From Lactobacillus sp. (GTDB lineage: Bacteria > Bacillota > Bacilli > Lactobacillales > Lactobacillaceae): 8,295 nucleotides of DNA. The stretch spans positions 1 through 8,295 of the forward strand of contig DMZB01000223.1 in the NCBI GenBank assembly GCA_003482405.1, read 5' to 3'. The notes under the pieces were generated by a model. It made no database searches. It was not told the DNA's origin and saw only the letters and a list, made by a program, of their open reading frames with translations. Numbering within the stretch: position 1 is the stretch's first letter; each line of letters opens with the position of its first letter. The translations under genes and the position numbers were made by a program. Below, piece by piece: positions 5,437 to 8,295 of this stretch.

Positions 5437-7716
5437 TTATTGATGCTCAGATACTGACGACTTTTTCCGTTTCAAAACAAACCATAATGTTAACGTGAAC
5501 AGAAAACTGGTGCCCAAATCAGTGATTAGCCAATTGGTAGTTTGGTCCGTCTGCGGCAGTTTTTCATTGTGACGTGTGTTTGTAGCAACTCGACCAATAA
5601 CAACCTGTTTGCTTGAGATTTCAGGTCTTACCACTGCTAGCCGTGTTACGGGTAATAGAGCATTATTCGATTGAGTGCCGACTATTCGTCGTCGTTCGAT
5701 ACTCTTCACATTGTTTGTCTGGACCAAGGTAGTTGTCGACCCAGTCGATGATGAAGTCAATGACGTGTTTGAGAAAGAGTACGTCACATTCAGCACAGGT
5801 GTTTTTGAGGATCCCTGTTGGTGACTAACAGTCTGAATTCGTGATTTTGAAGACTCCTGTTGATGAACTTTGACTGGGCTACTGGTGTTTGTTCCAGTTG
5901 CTGGTAACTCAGGCTTTGCTGGCCGTGGCCATTCCTTAAAAAGCCCAGCCTGTTCAAACAAGTTACCTAGAGCCAACAACACGTCATCTTGATTTCGACC
6001 TGCCTCAAATTGCACGCCTAATGGTAAACCACTGGCCGAAACATAGGTTGGCAAACTGATGGCCGGTTCCCCTGAAAGATTAGCTAATTGCGTAAATGGC
6101 GTTTTAGCCAATCCATGTAACCAGGCTTCATAAATAAGCGACATTTGCTGGTCAAATGGTAGCGTGGCCATCTTTTCAATGCGCTGAGTGTCAGCTGGCA
6201 ACACAATGGGATCCGTATTCTTAGGTGCAACAGTGGCTGTAGTTGGCGTCAGATATAACAGATAAGACTTGTGGAAGGTGCTCATTTGTTCTGCAATGTT
6301 GGTAAGCTCCACCTGGCGTCGTTTGCTGAATGTGGGGTCAGCTTGCCGTAACTTTAGTGAAGCTTGGTATAACGCATAGGTTATGGGCGAAACCTGTTTG
6401 TTCAAGACATCCTGCCAAGTTAAATTACGATGGAATTTTTGATTAAACATGAAGTTCGCCAGACTGCCCATAGCAGTGCTAGATTCATAGTATAACTTCA
6501 TCAGTTGAACGCCATCGACTGGCGCACTTTTTTCAACTACTGTGAAACCCTGTTTACGTAAGAAGGCAACGCTATTCAGAACAGCTGCCTTGGCATCATC
6601 ACTCACAGGCGTACCAACCGGCGAGGTTAACGAATAGGCAACCGGCATTTTCTTTAAATCAGAGATAAGTGGTTCAGTTCCGGGTTTAGCCCGTAGAGCG
6701 TTGAACAGTGCTGATGTGTCCGCCATTGTACGCGTTTCCGCAAAGTTCACGGCCCCGATGACCCGGCTATCCCAAGACAAAATCCCCTGGCTGGGTTTTA
6801 AACCAATTACACCTGTCCAGGAAGCCGGAATTCGAATCGAGCCACCTTCATCGTTAGCAAGTGCGATCGGCACTGTCCCATTAGCCACTGCGGCAGCGGC
6901 GCCCCCGGAAGAACCGCCAGGATTACGTGTCGTGTCCCATGGATTGCTGGCTGCCCCATATAGATTAGAATTTGTGACATTGAACAATGCCAACTCTGGA
7001 AAGTTGGTTTGTCCAACGATCACGAAGCCAAGGTCTCTCAGCTTCTTAACAAAACGACTGTCGAAGTGAACAACTTCATTGGCTTCAAATGGTAGTCCGT
7101 TAGTATTAGGTTCACCGGCAACTAGGTGAGTGACCCCTTTGACCAAAATCGGAACACCGTAAAATGGTTCGTTCCGTTGGTCAACTGGGACGGCATCCTT
7201 AGCTTGTGCTTCCTGAATTGCCGCGTCTTTGCGAACAGTAATCACATCGTTTAACGTTGGATTTGATTGATCGATAGATGACAACGTTTGGTCAACAAGT
7301 CCCTCACTACTTGTTTTGCCCGAACGCACGTCATTGGCCATATCTAATGCAGATTGAGGCTGCTTCTGGGACGCTGGGGTAGACGGAGTTGGTGCTGTCG
7401 TCGAAGCAACGGGTGTTTGTTTGGCGGTATTGGCGGAAGGTACGGCTGATGGAACAACCGCAGTAGCTGCTGTAGAATTCTTTGATGCTACTGGCGATGT
7501 TGTTGACGCTGCAGGAGCTTGACTAGTGGCATTGGTTGAAGGAACGGTCGTATTATCTGATACAGAACTGGCCGGTTTTGCCGTGATTGTAGTTGTTGAC
7601 TGCCCGACTGGCGCATTTTGTTCACTGGCATAAGTGGGAACAACCGGGGCAACAACCATACCGGTTGCCGCCATAAAAATCACAAATTTCGTTACAACTT
7701 TCTTAAATAAATGCAT
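5437..7716 (-). CDS. Secreted, wall-anchored amidase-signature family protein
   Basis: This 759-residue protein begins with a signal peptide, MHLFKKVVTKFVIFMAATGM, with probable cleavage after PTYA (residue 30). A Ser/Thr/Ala/Pro-rich stretch (31-118) follows, then an amidase-signature domain (about 119-598). The Ser-cisSer-Lys triad is visible: Lys193 in GVPILVKGVTH, Ser269 in NPGGSSGG, and nucleophile Ser293 in DEGGSIRIPAS, with the usual 24-residue spacing between the serines. This family hydrolyses amide bonds of small molecules (AmiE/GatA/FAAH type); it is not a peptidoglycan amidase family. A Ser/Thr-rich linker (609-719) leads to LPQTD (720-724), a hydrophobic segment (about 728-748) and KRKK, a sortase signal with Asp in place of Gly. 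A second, apparently non-functional LPATG lies at 604-608. AGGGGTG lies about 7 bases before the ATG. A cre box lies upstream and a terminator downstream, so it is probably a single-gene, carbon-regulated unit. Confidence 0.9.
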   Translation of the reverse strand: MHLFKKVVTKFVIFMAATGMVVAPVVPTYASEQNAPVGQSTTTITAKPASSVSDNTTVPSTNATSQAPAASTTSPVASKNSTAATAVVPSAVPSANTAKQTPVASTTAPTPSTPASQKQPQSALDMANDVRSGKTSSEGLVDQTLSSIDQSNPTLNDVITVRKDAAIQEAQAKDAVPVDQRNEPFYGVPILVKGVTHLVAGEPNTNGLPFEANEVVHFDSRFVKKLRDLGFVIVGQTNFPELALFNVTNSNLYGAASNPWDTTRNPGGSSGGAAAAVANGTVPIALANDEGGSIRIPASWTGVIGLKPSQGILSWDSRVIGAVNFAETRTMADTSALFNALRAKPGTEPLISDLKKMPVAYSLTSPVGTPVSDDAKAAVLNSVAFLRKQGFTVVEKSAPVDGVQLMKLYYESSTAMGSLANFMFNQKFHRNLTWQDVLNKQVSPITYALYQASLKLRQADPTFSKRRQVELTNIAEQMSTFHKSYLLYLTPTTATVAPKNTDPIVLPADTQRIEKMATLPFDQQMSLIYEAWLHGLAKTPFTQLANLSGEPAISLPTYVSASGLPLGVQFEAGRNQDDVLLALGNLFEQAGLFKEWPRPAKPELPATGTNTSSPVKVHQQESSKSRIQTVSHQQGSSKTPVLNVTYSFSNTSLTSSSTGSTTTLVQTNNVKSIERRRIVGTQSNNALLPVTRLAVVRPEISSKQVVIGRVATNTRHNEKLPQTDQTTNWLITDLGTSFLFTLTLWFVLKRKKSSVSEHQ

Positions 7717-7753
7717 CTGTTCACACCCCTGTAAACTTTCTCTGACACGATAA

Positions 7754-7767
7754 TGACAACGCTTTCA
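7754..7767 (-). promoter_or_regulatory. cre box upstream of the amidase gene
   Basis: On the minus strand TGAAAGCGTTGTCA fits the CcpA consensus TGWAANCGNTNWCA at all 14 positions. It is 38 bases before the amidase ATG, just downstream of a possible -10 TAGACT (7777-7772) that lacks a clear -35. Position downstream of the -10 suggests repression by CcpA in the presence of good sugars. Confidence 0.75.
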
Positions 7768-7914
7768 TTTTAGTCTATTTGAGAATCAAACGGAAAACTT
7801 AGTGAAGAAAAATCTACAATTCATTCTTTCTGGGAAACGAAATTTGTTCGTTAAATTATTATTAGTTGATCATATCAAGCAAGCCGCCTCATCAAATCTC
7901 CTAGACAACAACTG

Positions 7915-7957
7915 TTGTTAAATGTTAAAAATGGTATTGTAATTATTCGACTAGTCG
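7915..7957 (+). promoter_or_regulatory. Plus-strand promoter with palindrome at the start point
   Basis: TTGTTA (7915-7920), a 17-base spacer and TGTAAT (7938-7943) form a plausible sigma-A promoter. The 10-base palindrome CGACTAGTCG (7948-7957) lies where transcription would begin, a position suited to a repressor. It would produce a leader of about 125 bases before the gene at 8075. Confidence 0.5.
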
Positions 7958-7975
7958 GCTCTTTGCGTACAGGCA

Positions 7976-8050
7976 GTGAAGTATTACGCTCAACTTAAGA
8001 TAGATCCGACAGATTTGGCTAGCATCAGACAGTTTGAAAAATTGAATTAA
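7976..8050 (+). CDS. Possible short ORF before the 8075 gene
   Basis: A GTG-initiated 24-codon frame reads VKYYAQLKIDPTDLASIRQF followed by EKLN, ending in TAA 9 bases before the AAAGGAG of the next gene. Composition looks protein-like, but there is no clear ribosome binding site before the GTG, and an in-frame TAG lies at 7952. It could be a leader peptide, the end of a decayed gene, or chance. Confidence 0.2.
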   Translation: MKYYAQLKIDPTDLASIRQFEKLN

Positions 8051-8074
8051 TCGCTTTCGAAAGGAGTTTGCATC

Positions 8075-8295
8075 ATGCCCAAACAAGGACAGCACGCTGG
8101 GAGTAGCCGGCAAAAAAAGCTGCGGCAATTACATCAACGTATTAGTGACAAGGGACAACACAATATTAGTAACGGCGAGTTGACCAACTTCTTGCTCGTG
8201 CGCTGGCACCTGACGAATCATCACCAAACAAATGTCGAAAAACAGACCACGCAACACTTTTTGAGCACATGGCTTGATGAGGCTCAGTCTAATGA
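8075..8295 (+). CDS. Unrecognised basic protein, truncated by the window edge
   Basis: An open frame of 73 codons runs from the ATG at 8075 to the right edge with no stop. It begins MPKQGQHAGSSRQKKLRQLH and continues with ISNGELTNFLLVRWHLTNHH and a Gln/Thr-rich segment ending HFLSTWLDEAQSN. The start is well supported by AAAGGAG (8060-8066) 8 bases upstream. The first 30 residues are strongly basic and hydrophilic, with no signal peptide, so it is probably cytoplasmic and may bind nucleic acid. No family is recognised. The palindrome CTTTCGAAAG (8054-8063) overlaps its ribosome binding site. Confidence 0.6.
   Translation, partial: MPKQGQHAGSSRQKKLRQLHQRISDKGQHNISNGELTNFLLVRWHLTNHHQTNVEKQTTQHFLSTWLDEAQSN

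Larger units (their letters stand above)
7768..8074. other. Divergent intergenic region without a convincing gene
   Basis: About 300 AT-rich bases separate the amidase gene (minus) from the plus-strand partial gene. Visible items are a 6-base-pair dyad AACGAA/TTCGTT (7836-7841 with 7847-7852), a plus-strand promoter with a palindrome at its start point (separate entry), and a short plus-strand open stretch at 7976-8050 (separate entry). Another open frame, 7870-7995 on the plus strand, ends ...IIRLVGSLRTGSEVLRST but has no start or ribosome binding site that I would trust. No RNA gene is recognised. Confidence 0.6.

Noticed and set aside
7836..7852. Inverted repeat AACGAA/TTCGTT as a plus-strand terminator or operator.
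   Set aside because: Only 6 base pairs, no proper T-run and no gene ending there; too weak to call.
8046..8059. Possible cre box ATTAATCGCTTTCG before the 8075 gene.
   Set aside because: It mismatches at both ends (11 of 14), and the palindrome here overlaps the ribosome binding site rather than a promoter.
7943..8128. Minus-strand 61-codon frame.
   Set aside because: It is opposite the well-started gene at 8075 and has no ribosome binding site or recognisable content.

Overview
The window looks like a chromosomal segment from a Lactobacillaceae bacterium. The evidence is AAAGGAG/GAGGTG-type ribosome binding sites, CcpA (cre) boxes, a T-box leader, a BrnQ-type carrier, and a secreted protein ending in a lactobacillus-style LPQTx sorting signal. 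No species can be named from the sequence alone. Almost everything is on the minus strand; only the last, partial gene is on the plus strand.

From right to left, in the direction of minus-strand transcription: a large secreted, probably wall-anchored amidase-signature protein (7716-5437) has a perfect cre box in front and a terminator behind. Next is a T-box leader (about 5298-5021), most simply read as valine-responsive, then 160 bases of unusually structured leader that also contain a 40-codon open frame, then brnQ (4845-3469). A DapB-like / 2,4-diaminopentanoate dehydrogenase-like NAD(P) enzyme follows (3286-2252), with its own promoter, a cre box at the transcription start, and a strong terminator.

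Beyond that terminator lies a worn cluster. It holds a 29-codon C-terminal scrap of a lost gene (2188-2099), a flavodoxin-fold NAD(P)H oxidoreductase broken by one in-frame amber codon (2109-1531), a 130-residue membrane-anchored protein of unknown role (1520-1128), and a DJ-1/PfpI-family protein (1078-488) closed by a terminator. A PadR-family repressor (372 to the left edge) follows behind a striking double-dyad operator. To the right of the amidase gene, a gene-poor divergent stretch carries a plus-strand promoter with a palindrome at its start point. It leads to an unrecognised basic protein that runs off the window (8075-8295).

Functionally, two themes stand out. One is amino-acid supply and turnover under nutritional control: T-box-controlled BrnQ, a carbon-repressed dehydrogenase, and a carbon-repressed surface amidase. 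The other is a small stress/redox cluster (oxidoreductase, DJ-1-like protein, PadR regulator) that is partly decayed. The stretch most worth a second look is 4857-5010, between the T-box terminator and brnQ.
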